From NCBI GenBank assembly GCA_020152595.1, contig JAIGNY010000912.1, positions 827,001 to 891,000 on the forward strand: DNA of 64,000 nt, in the 5' to 3' direction. Below the pieces are notes generated by a model. It was not told the DNA's origin and searched no databases. It saw only the letters and a program-made list of their open reading frames with translations. Shown here in pieces: positions 33,560 through 46,238 of the stretch; positions within the stretch are counted from its first letter, which is position 1; each line of letters starts with the position of its first letter. Position numbers and translations under genes: made by a program. The DNA comes from Chiridota heheva (Eukaryota > Echinodermata > Holothuroidea > Apodida > Chiridotidae).

Positions 33560-35737
33560 ACATATTAAAAAATCCTGTGACCTAAATCCATGGGTCAAGT
33601 CTGTACGTAGTTACAACACCCTTTAAAAAAGGGTTGTCGTAGATTTTCATTTTTTGGTATGGATAGTAATAAAGAAAGCAGTGACATGTTCAAGGGGAAT
33701 ATTAAGGGTTAGCCTCCCCTACCCCTCACCTCCCCAAATTCTGTCGAAGCCATAAATATAATTTACTGAAATATCAAATGAACCGTGTGTGGCATTTTTT
33801 GCAATCGTATTGACTGAGTTATCGTTAATTTTTGACCAAACCTTTTGCACCAATAATCCTCCCATTTTCGAACAAACATCTTTCATTTTGGCCCTAAAAT
33901 CTTCAATATTGACTCAAGAATCTGCAATTATGGATAAAAATCTTTAGACTTTTATCAAATTTGGACCTAAATTTTTAAAGACCACAATTTACAATATAGA
34001 ACCAAAAACCTTTGGATAAAGAGGTGAAGTTCTGATAATATCAGAGCCATATATGAATGCATTGGAGCCATAATGAATTTTCAAAGCAATACAATTTCAA
34101 AAAATAAGCTTTTTATCTTTTTGCCCATGCTAATTAGAAAAATCATGAAAAATTTGTGAAAATTCTCCTTAAATTTACAGGAATTTTTCTTTATTTTCAG
34201 GAATTTTTTTTTATTTTCAGAAAATTTTCTGGAAATCTCTGTCAATTTTCATGAAATCTCCTTTATTTTCCGAGAAATTTCCTGCATGTTCCTGAAATTT
34301 TCTTCAATTTCGGAAAATTCAAAACTCTTCACTTTCCAGGAAAGCATGCACTGTCAATTTTGAATTTTTTAAGGACTTGCCAAAATCAAACAAAATTTCA
34401 ACAAAATTTCAATTTTATATTAATAATTTTTTGTCATCAAAATAAAACATGCATGCAACCAGGAAACCTTTTCAGGGGTGGCCTCTTAACTTCCTACGTC
34501 CTCTGTCAGTCTGTCCTCCCTAAACTGAAGCTGGCCCTCAGTCAGTTTCCTCAAAAATAAAAAGCAAAGAAAGATACCAAAGTGATGTAGGTATTAATTA
34601 ATTTATCATAAATAGAATAGATACAATAAATAAAGATGTCACAAATTAGATTGGCCCCAGCTAAAAACAAGAAGAAAGAATACCCACTTCCATACAGTAT
34701 GCTATGTAAAATCAATATCAATCATCGCCATTGATAATGATAACCTAATCGCAAATATAATAACCAATACAAAAAATGATCATGATATCTGAATTTCCAC
34801 ATTCCCTATGTTAAAACGAATGTAAATACTCCTTCTTTCCTAAACTGTTCAAACACTAAAAAGATGGAAATGTTTTATTGAAAGACAATGATATACATTC
34901 ACCAATTCTAAACTGTTTCAAAGCTAAACTTAGCCTACTGTACTAAACTTGTTAAGTGTTCCTCCTACTTGTTACGCTCGGTTGTTGTTCATGTCCAGGA
35001 GGATATTTGCCGACTTAACCTGTAAGTTTGCAAGCCATCATTAAATATTCATAAAGTAATGTGTGCTATTTCCATTACCTTCACTTTAACCTATTCAGAT
35101 TCGGGTTGCAAGATTACTTCAGTCGATGGAAAGTGGCGTACATATACCCACCACACTAACAATTTCTTAACTTAGCTGTTGAAGTTTCTGGTCAGACTAG
35201 CCCCGTTCATTTAAAATAATATCATTCTCCTTCACTATTTCTTTGCGCCTCTTCTAAACATATTTTGGTGTAATAAATATTTTCTATTAAGTTTCTGAAA
35301 CAGTAAAAATATTTAAACAATAACATTCTTTATATCACGTTTTGAAGGTGGCTATTAAAATATCGGATTATCACTGGAACTTTTCGTCTGCATTCCTCAA
35401 CGTTGCCAATTTATATGGTTTTTGCAAATAAAAAGAACACCAACAATTTTTGAATTAGCATTACTGAAATTGATTGTAGTGTCGTAACCATTAAAATACT
35501 AATAGCACTTAATTTGAAGTCCACATTCTCTTCATTAAATGAAGTTTAAAAAATTTCCAATTAAAAGATGGCGGATTTTGAGCATGGAGCTTACAATACT
35601 AGACCTGTCATGTCCTGAGGGCCACGGCAGAAAAGACTAGATTACCTGCTGCAAATTTACTTGCAAATGAAGTGTAAGTTTCACATAAGGTGTACCTTAA
35701 TCCGAAAACAATGGGTTTTTCTGAAAGTTACAAGTAC
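33560..35737. other. No gene recognised
   Basis: From 34090 to 34345 the sequence is dense in aattttc, ggaaatt and gaaatttc motifs, similar in style to 56150-56350 and 62220-62770. The rest is anonymous AT-rich DNA. Confidence 0.55.
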
Positions 35738-36590
35738 TGTATGCAGTGGCGTAGCCAGGATTTTATATTAAAGGGGATGGGGTATGGGGGTAGGGGGGGG
35801 AATTGAGTGAATCGACACAATATTTAGTGTAGTTGAAGTGACACCGAGAGTGTTACTTCATAGTGCAAAGCTCTCTTGACTTGTCGACGAGGAGTCGAGG
35901 TGCCCACTTAAGGGCCCCTAGTGGGGTCCAGGGGCGACGCCCCGGTAGGGGTCCAGGGGGGAAAGCCACCGGGAGCTCTCGCAAAACTGACATTTCAAGG
36001 GCAAAAAACGTATGTCACAATGCATAGTAAGGTGTACAAGTGTAGGTAAAGGTGTAGATACTTAAAAGGTGTACAAGTCAAAATTCATGTCAAAGAGAGC
36101 TATAATATACCATATACAAAACACAAAATCATGACAATGCCTAATAATGTGAAATATGTTTTAATGTTTACGTTTGTACATGGTTAGGTTTATCGTCACT
36201 CTCTGAAAATTATGGGTTGTCTAAAAGAAAGGTTTTCAATAATTTGCTACAAACTTGTGTAAATGTTGTCAAACTTTTAAAATGAGCCTGTTCTGTATCA
36301 CATGCACTCCAAAACCCATCTCTCCCTCTCTTTCTCTCTCTGCGTCTTAGTTCATGTACTTAAATACAAAATCACACAAATGTGTAATATGTTATTACTG
36401 AAGAACCTTTTTCTGAGAAAGTGGCCTTTCAAAATCTAAAAACATAAAAAGCACCTTGAATGTCAAAGCTTGTTGATCCGACGGATCCAATCTTAACCGA
36501 CGGATCCAATCTTAACCGACGGATTAAAATCTGAACCGATGGATTATAAAAAATCTCCCCCCTCCCTCTTTCCATGCCACTGACTGTATG
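35738..36590. mobile_element. Interspersed repeat beginning gcagtggcgtagccagga
   Basis: The start at 35743 has the phrase agtggcgtagccagg, a widespread repeat start in marine invertebrate genomes. It is followed by G-rich sequence and ggggtccaggggcgacgccc. Near 36580 the text ccatgccactgac, flanked by gtatg, could be a decayed inverted end. A 22 bp direct repeat with ttaaccgacggatccaatc sits at 36476-36545. No coding capacity is seen. Confidence 0.5.
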
Positions 36591-37374
36591 TACAGTACAG
36601 CTTGGTTTTACAATTTTCTTCAAAATTGCAGACTATATCCCACTAAAACTGGTCTCAAATACAGTATGCTCCTACTGCAGCTACAGTATAGTTCCTGTTT
36701 TAATTCTTCATGTACATTTTGGTCATGTCACAAAGAAAAACTCCTCAACAAATCCCTTTTAATAATATCATCTCTGGCATGTCTTTAATGGTAGTAATGA
36801 ATTTGATTCAGACTACATTTGTTTTTATGCTGTAATACTATTGTCATTGGAAATTTTAAAGTACGAAAACAAAGATGCAAACTCTATTCTACAATAGCAC
36901 TGTATTACTGTTTATACCAACTGTAGTTCACTCAGACTGTTATAAAATGTTGACTAAGTAATTTTTGGACTGTACAGACCTTGGAATTTTTTAAAGCTAA
37001 TTTCACTTATTTTCCACATTCTTCAACAATATACAAATTATTTACATAACATAGAGTAAGTGGAAAAAGCCTGAAAAAGCAAGAGCTTATTCATGCAGGT
37101 CACCTTTACAAATATAAAGAAAATAATAACAAAAACAATAACCTACTAAACAAGGTCAAAAACTGCCCTTTTACAGCTTATTGCCCTTTTTATATATGCT
37201 ACAGCCTCTACAACAGTCCTCCCACCCACATAACATACCCCCAAACGCAGACCCTCCCACACCCTTACCTATCCAATATACAGCTGTACCCAGAATTAAT
37301 ATTGGTAAATTAAGATTTTTTTTCCCTTCTTTTTTTTAAAGAGATTGAGATGATGTTCTAGCAGAGGATCCAGG
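36591..37374. other. No gene recognised
   Basis: This is AT-rich anonymous DNA with TACAGTA-type motifs. Confidence 0.5.
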
Positions 37375-38880
37375 TTATTCCAGAGTTTCTATACCTGAAT
37401 TAAGGAGCTGTGATTTTTTGTTGGCAATGGTATTAAAGCTGAATAAATGATAATTATCGGAGTGTCTGGTGAAGTGGCTATGAATACTTTTGCTTGGTTG
37501 AAATAAATTGCAGAACGTAGATGGTAACAACTTCAGATTTAATTTAAACATACAAATTCCCATTTGGTGCTTATGAATGTCATAAACGTTGAGGATATTC
37601 AAATCTTTAAAAATATTACCTATGTCAGTATTATAGTCAGATGATGTGGTAACAAACAGCCCTTTTCTGTAGTATAAGCAATTAAGATATGTAATTGCCC
37701 CATGCAATGTTGCAATAAGATAAATTAGAAAGAATAAGAGAATTATACAAAGTTAATAGAATACAACAGGGTACAAAATGCTTAATTCTAATTAGGACAC
37801 CATCTTAGAAATGTTATTACATGATAGGTCAATGTGGCATTTCCATGTCAAGTATAGATCATAATAAGCCCTTTTTAAAAATTCAGTACTGATTGCTTAA
37901 CAATGGTATCATCAATGCAAATATTCAACTGTGGATTGTTAAATTGTCTGTTTTGGAAAATCATGAACTTGATTTTGTTAACATTACAGAATAGTTGATT
38001 GGCCTTAAACCAATCAGAGACAAGAACAAGTTTATAATTAAGTATATGAATGCATGAGCGTGGATCGCTAGTTAAAAAAAAATCATCTGTGAATAAGACA
38101 AATTTTATTTGTTCAAACAATAGGGAAGATCATTTATATGTATAAAAAATAACAATGGCCCATGAATAGAACCCTGAGGTACACCTTAAAGAAAGAGGAA
38201 CAATTATTATTACAAACAAGACGATTAGATAAATAACTTGTGAACTAATCATGAGCAATGCCTCTGATACCATAATGCTCGAGTTTATAAAATAAGTGTG
38301 ATTTACGGTATCGAAAGCTTTAGATAAGTCTACAAAAATGCCTAATGTATCTTCTTTATCATCAAAACCTTTAGTTATGTAGTTGATTATGTCCAGCGTG
38401 GCCATATAAGTGGAACATTTTTTATGAAACCCGAAATGCTTAGCAGAGAGGAGATTGTGTTAGTTGAGGAATTATATTAATTTATTATACATTACCATTT
38501 TAAATATTATTGAGACAATGTACAAAACAGAAATATAGAGGGCGATAACTAGAAACAGACAGGAGATCTTCTGATTTAAATACAGGTGTAACTCTGGCAA
38601 GATTAAGGTGTTCAGGAAAGTTACAACTATACAGTAGTTAGAGACAAATTAACGATATGTGTGAGTGTAACGGCAATAGTGAGATTATTTTGTTGAAGAA
38701 TGCTTACAGGATTGTTATCAATACCACGGGCTGATTTTCTGAATAACTTGTTAATTATAGTAATTATTTCAGATGAATTAGTGGGTGAGAAAACCAGAAA
38801 ACCTAAATGTTTTTTGCATGTTGTATTAACCCTCTTTGGAAGGATTGGCCCATCAATCATTCATGGGCATTGCCAAGGAC
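37375..38880 (-). mobile_element. CR1/L2-like LINE, reverse transcriptase part
   Basis: Minus-strand blocks occur in the order expected for one LINE. SPTNSSEIITIINKL, RKSARGIDNNPVSIL and LTHIVNLSLTT lie at 38860-38630. ATLDIINYITKGFDD and GIFVDLSKAFDTVNH follow at 38405-38290. The degraded active-site block LFTDDFFLTSD, with NKIKFMIFQNRQ, spans 38105-37960. The C-terminal end is DLNILNVYDIHKHQMGICMF with RHSDNYHLFSFNT, 37610-37430. Frameshifts and stops break it. The 5' (endonuclease) part continues beyond an insertion at 40310-41090. Confidence 0.85.
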
Positions 38881-40310
38881 TAATCTGTTCCAATTCACTG
38901 CAAAGCAGGCATATGGTTTTAGCCCCTGATGAATGACCTATTGTGAACAGTGTTCAGTAGCTGGTTGCTGGCAAGAGAGCTCTATAGATGCTCTTGGGTT
39001 AGGTGCGGATTACCCCTGATTTTAAGAAAACCCGTAGCGTCGGGTTGGAGGCCCCTCAAGGAGAACAAATTCTTAATGGGTTCAGATGCATTCTTTCATT
39101 GTTGGTTGATTTTCAAGTTTTATACTAACTGGCATTGCATATGCCTATCACAAAATATGCTAAATAACATATATTCATAAGTCATTCCCACCATGCATAT
39201 AGATAAAAAGAACCTGTTGACAACACTTGTATGATGCAGAACATGCATACGGTAGTTCTACATTTATCACTTATCATTTTTTTTACATAAAGCCCACTAT
39301 ACTCATTGATGTGCATGACACCATCACCAAAAGCAATAGGGCACATGCAGGGACCATGGGCTATCTGTATACCACATAACGAATCCAGTTTATCGTTCTT
39401 TAAATATTGTGTTTACAAGCTCTTTTCAGCAAAATCCTATTAGCAAGCTCCTTTGCCCACTATGCATGTTAATGGAATTCAACGTTTTTATATTATATGG
39501 GTTTTATCTGTGTACCACATACTGAATGACCTGTATCAAGGTATTGTCCTGAGTTACAGTGCTTACTGTTTTTTGTCTTTCAGCAAAACCATACTTAGCC
39601 CCACCCACTATGTATATTAATAATATTCAACAATATTATACCATGAATATGTATATACCAGCTAAGAACATAAATATGCCAACTTGCCAAGTATGAATCA
39701 TAACAGACAAGTTTATTAAAATATGAACATTTGAAGATTTTTAGATTAAGCCCTGCCCACTCATTAATATGCATGACATCACCACCAAATATGGCACATG
39801 CACGGACCATGGACTATGTACCACATATGACATGAATCCAGTTTATCGTTTCTTCAATATCATGCTTACAAGCTCTTTTTAGCAAAATCATATTAAGCTC
39901 CGCCCACTATGCATGTTAATAAAATTAAATATTTGTATACTATGAGCACGTACATGTACACACCAGCTAACATTATATTAAACCAAATATATGAAACAAA
40001 CAGAAATGTGGCTGTTAAAATATGAGCATTTCAAGATTTGTACATTAAGCCCTGCCTACTCATTAATATGCATAACATCAACACCAAAAACAATAGGGCA
40101 CATCTACAGACCATGGGCTGTATGGGTACCAACTATAACACGAATGCAAGTTATCATTCTAGAGATATCTTGTTAACAAGCTTCCTGTTACAGACACACA
40201 CACATACACATGTCAGCATGACTGCATGTTCCTTATGCTATTAGCATCGAACCAAAAAAGGAATTTAAATTGGTTTACTCTGGAGGTAAATTCGCTAAAG
40301 AAGACAAACA
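38881..40310. mobile_element. Insertion in the LINE, holding two-module satellite copy 2
   Basis: The core at 39180-40262 repeats the A/B modules of the 7.7-8.8 kb region. A-type modules lie near 39185, 39449, 39597 and 39896. B-type modules (cattaatatgcatgacatc) lie near 39290, 39748 and 40047. It has the same CA-rich right end (cagacacacacacatacaca) and a gactgcatgttcc finish. The flank at 38881-39180 has no recognised family. The block separates the LINE linker region from its RT. Confidence 0.75.
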
Positions 40311-41091
40311 ATCAGGAAAGGTGCTAGCTCGATTTAACCCTATCGTAGTACGATAGATATTGAAGGCATCTGCAAATTTAAATACAATTTTTTCAATCTT
40401 TTAAATATATACTTTTTATTAAATAAGGTAGAAACCACATGAATGAAATTATTGTATGCACTGTTAGCGTCAGAGATACAATAAATAATATTCCATTCTT
40501 ACAGCACTGAGATCAGTGGCAAGATAATGTAATGAATCGGCAGAAGTGTCTCTTTTAAAACAAAATTTATAATCAGACTTAAGGTAACATTATACAGTAT
40601 ACTATAAACAGGTAAATGATCACTTACATCACATACAATTATGCAGAACTGGATTTAAAATCATTGTCATTACAAAATATGTTGTCTATAAGAGTTGATG
40701 AGCTGCCTGTTATTCTTGTTGGTTTGAAAATACAGGTAGAAATAAAAACAAATAAAAAGGTCAAGAAACTCAGTTATATGGTTGTTTACACCATACTGGG
40801 TAAGGTCAGTATTGAAACCATCAAGAATATAACAAGTTTTGTCCTTGACATTGATAAGATTTAAAAGCTTTGACATATTCTCATTAAAAGACAAAATGGG
40901 GTTTACAGGTGAATGATATATGATGACTCCAATAATAGTGCTAAACTTAGGATATTTAATTTCGATAAACAAGGATTCAAAATGGCAAGAAGAATTACTA
41001 AGATCGTCACGGATGGAGTTAACTAAACAATCTTCCATATAAAAACCTATTCCCCCACCATGCTTATCTACTCAATCATTATGAATGAAGT
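40311..41091 (-). mobile_element. CR1/L2-like LINE, endonuclease and linker part
   Basis: This is the 5' half of the LINE at 37375-38880. On the minus strand, 41080-40990 gives DKHGGGIGFYMEDCLV. FESLFIEIKYPKFSTIIGVI and CYILDGFNTDL follow, the latter corresponding to the GDFN endonuclease block. VSDHLPVYSILYN near 40620 is the conserved end of the apurinic-type endonuclease. A linker then continues to about 40320. The 5' end stops where the 162 bp tandem repeat begins. Confidence 0.85.
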
Positions 41092-41720
41092 TACAGTAGT
41101 TATGAAACACAGAAATTCAAACATTTGATAACAAAGTTGCTAGTTTGGTTAGATTTAATGGCCCAACAACACCGATGGTCAAACTGTGCCAGAGAGAACT
41201 GTATTATGTCAGAGGTGAAAAGAGGTTGAGGAGATAGTGCTGAAGTAGGAAGCTACAGTAGTTATGAAACACAAAAATTCAAACAATTGATAACAAAGTC
41301 GCTAGTTTGGTGAGGTTTAATGGCCCCACAACACCGATGGCCAAACTGTGCCAGAGAGAACTGTATTATGTCAGAGGTGAAAAGAGGTTGAGGAGATAGT
41401 GCGGAAGTAGGAAGCTACAGTAGTTATGAAACACAAAAATTCAAACAATTGATAACAAAGTCGCTAGTTTGGTGAGGTTTAATGGCCCCACAACACCGAT
41501 GGTCAAACTGTGCCAGAGAGAACTAAATTATGTCAGAGGTGAAAAGAGGTTGAGGAGATAGTGCGGAAGTAGGAAGCTACAGTAGTTATGAAACACAAAA
41601 ATTCAAACCTTGATAACAAAGTCGCTAGTTTGGTGAGGTTTAATGGCCCCACAACACCTATGGTCAAACTGTGCCAGAGAAGTAGGAAGTAGGTGCGGAA
41701 GAAGTTTTGATATAGCTAAC
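41092..41720 (-). repeat. 162 bp tandem repeat made from an I-like LINE 3' UTR, ~3.9 copies
   Basis: Copies start at 41092, 41254, 41416 and 41577. Each contains, on the plus strand, gctagtttggtgaggtttaa, tggccccacaacaccgatgg and tcaaactgtgccagag. The same order (tttgatgagagtttaacggc, accacaacag, tcaaattgtgcctgagag) occurs at the 3' end of the nested I-like LINE near 378-425. The array is therefore a tandemised LINE tail. Confidence 0.8.
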
Positions 41721-42481
41721 TAGGTTAAGTGCATGTCGGAAGGAACAGTTAATCCACAGAGCCCGTTACTTACGTCACGTGACTGGGTTCTCTTAGGAAA
41801 GAAATCGTGCTAGGTACGCAGATTCGATTTTTACAAAACACCAACCACCATGCAGCCCAAGGTATTTTGTGTAATATGGTCACGTGGGATGCATATTCCT
41901 TAAAGGTGGCAGGATGAGTGTTTGTCGAAAAGATTATTTTCAGTTTAATCTTTTTAATTTTCTGGATTTAAGCTTTAGTTTTTGAGAAATCTGGTGTAAA
42001 AGTTAGGTCCTAAGATTTCTAGGGTACAATAAGTAGTTCATATGTGCCGTGTTCTGACTCAGCCGACACAAATTATCACATTTCAAGACTAAGATTCATG
42101 TAGGTGACATTGCATGCATTCGATACATACCTAAACACGACAAAATCTTCTGACGAATTATTCACCAAATTTCTTCATCATTGTTGAGTTACGCGAAAAA
42201 TGAGGTCAAAGAGTAGAAATGAACATAAAAGTTACAATAAGCCATCCTTCCTTGTAAAGTCGGAACCAGGGTTTTTATGATTAGATCTGCTGCACAAGGT
42301 TAAGGCCCTGTGCATTCTATTCCTAACTTTACACTTTTATCATTTATATTGTAATCTTGTTATTATCATGGTGGACATTGGGCATTCTGGGTGAGACTTT
42401 TATCTTACTAGATCAAGCATTCCTAATTTTTTGAGGGGCTGTTGTTCCATTTCTATCATAAGGTACTTTTACTTGAACGTT
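41721..42481. other. No gene recognised
   Basis: Anonymous DNA between the tandemised LINE tail and the next LINE fragment. Confidence 0.5.
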
Positions 42482-43030
42482 GTTCTTCTCTAAGTTCTTC
42501 TAAACTGGTATTTTTAGTTTCATATAAGATATTTAAGGCAAATTGTTGTTTTCAAGCAAAATCAATTACGCTCAAAGGGTATGTAAATATTGTAATAGTA
42601 ACTGCATTGATGATGAGTTTCATTTCCTTTTAGTTTGTCCATATCACACAGACTTATGAGCTAAGTACATTCCGCACTATTATACTTCTCATCCTAATTT
42701 GCATAAATTGTGTTCTCTTGTAAATAGCAATTCCAAAAGAGTTTGTCAGTCGCTTTCTAATTTCATCAGGCATGCACTGAATTCCTGTTATCTTTGAAAA
42801 CTTTTGTTGTTACCATGATTATATATATTGTCTCTTTGTATTTGAGTTCTTGCTTCCTTAAGCCATTATGTTATTTTATATTTTTGTCATTGTATAGATT
42901 GTAATATGAGAAGGGGCCAATGGCCTGTAACGAAATAAATGTATGTAAAGAAAAGTTCTTCTTAAAGTCCTTCTAAACGCGTATTTTTAGTTTTATATAA
43001 GATATTTAAGACAAATTGTTGTTTTCAAGT
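42482..43030 (+). mobile_element. LINE 3' end flanked by ~73 bp direct repeats
   Basis: Plus-strand codons at 42597-42798 read CNSNCIDDEFHFLLVCPYHT then, after one stop, AKYIPHYYTSHPNLHKLCSL and SLSNFIRHALN. This is the Cys-rich C-terminal region typical of many LINE proteins. The 3' UTR runs to gaaataaatgtatgta near 42952. Copies of ttcttctaaac...atttttagttt.atataagatatt at 42482-42557 and 42958-43030 flank it with moderate divergence. They are longer than a normal target duplication. Confidence 0.75.
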
Positions 43031-43201
43031 AAATTATTATTTAAATAATTTTCATCAAATTTTAGCTTTAGTATATTTTAAGTGGAAGGGTGGGTAAAAT
43101 GCACATGAATATATATAAATTATATGATTAAATGTAATAGTAATAGAAAAAAATATTTCAAACATTTCATTGATTACACATGTCAATTAGATTTTTAATA
43201 A
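43031..43201. other. No gene recognised
   Basis: Short AT-rich stretch. Confidence 0.5.
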
Positions 43202-43515
43202 TTAGAAATGGCTTTGCTTAAAACCCATGAACACTTCAACTGGCCCTGAACCAGAGCAAGGCCAGTCAAAATAAATGTTGATCTACTGTATTTCTTAAAC
43301 CGCAAAACTATGATCTGTTCAATTCTCCATACAAGCTAGTTCAATGAAGCGTGAGAAATGGCTTCACTTAAAATCATGAACACTCTTAACTGGCCCTGAA
43401 CCAGATTCTAACCGGCCCTAAACCAGAGCAAGGCCAGTCAAAATAAAAATAATTTATTTCTTTATTTCTCAAACTGCAGAACTGTGATCTGTTCATTGCT
43501 CCTTGTATGTTCAAT
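43202..43515 (+). repeat. ~150 bp tandem duplication
   Basis: Two diverged copies start at about 43202 and 43352. Each holds agaaatggctt, catgaacact, aactggccctgaaccaga, gcaaggccagtcaaaataaa and actgtgatctgttca in order. The second copy has an extra ccggccctaaaccaga. Confidence 0.8.
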
Positions 43516-43630
43516 GATTTCCACCCAACACAAAAAAGTTTTTATCAAGGGAAACAGCATGTCCCAAGGATTATGTCCAAATCACCTTGTGGAATAATGT
43601 GTGTTAATTGTTTGGTTTGCTTGTAGTTTC

Positions 43631-43845
43631 AAAATTACAGAACAAGTTTTTTTTAAGCAGTGTTTGTACTAATGATGATTTTTGTTAACAGTAAGTTTCT
43701 TGTTGTAGGGCCTAATGTTTAGATGAATAAGGGAGTTAAAATTACAGAACAAGTTTTTTTAAGCAGTGTTTGTACTAATGATGATTTTTGTTAACAGTAA
43801 GTTTCTTGTTGTAGGGCCTAATGTTTAGATGAATAAGGGAGTTTG
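43631..43845 (+). repeat. ~107 bp near-identical tandem duplication
   Basis: Segments starting at 43631 and 43738 are almost identical through aaaattacagaacaagtttt, gcagtgtttgtactaatgat, gttgtagggcctaatgttta and gatgaataagggagtt. The duplication is very recent. Confidence 0.92.
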
Positions 43846-45395
43846 ATTGCATAGCAATGTGCATGGCAATACAACCTCACTATAAAACACCATTGCCATA
43901 GTAACATGGTAGAAAGGAAAGTAAAGGATTTTTATCAGTACAAAATTTTGTTTATACATCGTCATCGAGATGTTAAAACTATGCTGAATTAACTTATTTG
44001 TTTATTCATTATAATAAATGTTTAATCCGAAATATTATGCTGATCACCTAAATTTTTAACATGGAATTTGAGTAAATAGCTAGAAACATTATAGAAGAAG
44101 ATGCACTTTTAATCACTTGTCGTTTCTCTATCTTTAATGTTCATTGTAAGTTGTATCACAAACTGTAGTGTACTGAAGATTTTTTTTATTACAAAGAATT
44201 TCGACCATTCTTTTGGTGAAGCATGTCTGTCCTGAAAGCCACTATAATTAGAACTTCAATAAAGATAGAGCAAGGGCATCTTGAAAATTATTAATAATGC
44301 CACTTAAGTGAGTCCCATTGGTATCAGAATACAAAGGGTGGTAATACCATACTATATAATGTGTTTTGTATTTCAGGAGGCATGGAAAATTGGATAATGC
44401 CACTTTGGTAGGGATGTCAGGTTTCCTCAAATTAACTTGGCCATTCTTGATGAAACCTTATGTTTTTGAAGCAGATTAGAGAAATGACAATTGTTTCTCA
44501 ATGGCCTACCTGGGGCCATTTCATCTATTACCCTCCCCCATTTACCTTACTGCTACCCATATCAACGCCACCCCTCCCATTTCCCCTTTACCTCTTGTAT
44601 CTCAACCCTTCGCCAGGTGGGAACAGGGAGTTATTTTCCTCCCTGACAAGATCACTTTGCTCCCCTCCCCCACTTTATCCCAGAAAACATTTTGTACCGG
44701 TGACATATGTCCGATGGATGGTCTCTTCCCCCACCCCCATACCCTGAGACAAAGCTTCCCACCTCAACCTTAGTCCCAAATCAATTTCCAAGTGCTGACC
44801 CTGCTCTGAATACAATTGGCTGAAAGCAGGGAATTCACTACTTCTAAAGTTACTAAGTGTAAAAGGAAAATCAATAATGGCAGATTTGTTCAAGGAATGT
44901 CAAACAAAGAAACAATGTGTGACGGCTAAAGGTTGGCTCCATACTTTGCAGAAGCTGTTCCAGCTATACAAATGGATTCATTATGATTTCTTCATACTAT
45001 ATTGACTTCACTTGGACATACATCCCGAAAAAGCAGGAAAAAAGAATGCGGAACACTTCTAATTAATGTATTATTAATGATGGAACCTGCAACATATATC
45101 TTCCCACAAAAATTCACAACAGAAATAATATTAAATGTAGTACATACATCTTTATATACTCCCCTCTTTCACAATTTAATGTAATTTTCATCACATAATT
45201 ACATGAGAATGTTTTTAGACATATCTACCAAATAAAACAAAATTATATAAAAATAAGGATTTTTTTTTTTCTTCCAGCAAATTCCTGATTTCCAGATCCG
45301 TAGATTCTTCCACACAAATCCAATGCATGTGAGTCAAAAATCCCAGAAAAAATTCACTGAAATATACAACAACTTTTAAGGAATGCGAGGCCGAC
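43846..45395. other. No gene recognised; pyrimidine-rich segment at 44520-44760
   Basis: The stretch at 44520-44760 is C/T-rich and gives proline-rich open frames by composition alone. No family was recognised. Confidence 0.55.
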
Positions 45396-46238
45396 ATGAA
45401 CACAGTGGTATCTACACACAGTGGTATCTACACACAGTGGTATCTACACACAGTGGTGTCTACACACAGTGGTGTCTACACACAGTGGTGTCTACACACA
45501 GTGGTGTCTACACACAGTGGTGTCTACACACAGTGGTGTCTACACACAGTGGTGTCTACACACAGTGGTGTCTACACACAGTGGTGTCTACACACAGTGG
45601 TGTCTACACAGTGGTGTCTACACAGTGGTGTCTACACAGTGGTATTTACACAGTGGTGTCTACACAGTGGTGTCTACACAGTGGTGTCTACACAGTGGTG
45701 TCTACACAGTGGTGTCTACACAGTGGTGTCTACACAGTGGTGTCTACACAGTGGTGTCTACACAGTGGTGTCTACACAGTGGTGTCTACACAGTGGTATC
45801 TACACAGTGGTATCTACACAGTGGTATCTACACAGTGGTATCTACACAGTGGTATCTACACAGTGGTATCTACACAGTGGTATCTACACAGTGGTATCTA
45901 CACAGTGGTATCTACACAGTGGTATCTACACAGTGGTATCTACACAGTGGTATCTACACAGTGGTATCTACACAGTGGTATCTACACAGTGGTATCTACA
46001 CAGTGGTATCTACACAGTGGTATCTACACAGTGGTATCTACACAGTGGTATCTACACAGTGGTATCTACACAGTGGTATCTACAGTGGTATCTACACAGT
46101 CGTATCTACACAGTCGTATCTACACAGTCGTATCTACACAGTCGTATCTACACAGTCGTATCTACACAGTCGTATCTACACAGTCGTATCTACACAGTCG
46201 TATCTACACAGTCGTATCTACACAGTCGTATCTACACA
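45396..46238 (+). repeat. 14/16 bp minisatellite, ~58 copies in homogeneous blocks
   Basis: Successive blocks can be read. 16 bp cacagtggtatctaca comes first (from 45400), then 16 bp cacagtggtgtctaca to about 45608. 14 bp cagtggtgtctaca runs to about 45790, 14 bp cagtggtatctaca to about 46090, and 14 bp cagtcgtatctaca to 46235. All three forward frames are open for over 280 codons because the unit has no stop in any frame. This is not coding evidence. Confidence 0.95.

Noticed and set aside
44460-44773. Two proline-rich open frames
   Set aside because: They come from a C/T-rich stretch open in several frames, and no domain is recognised.
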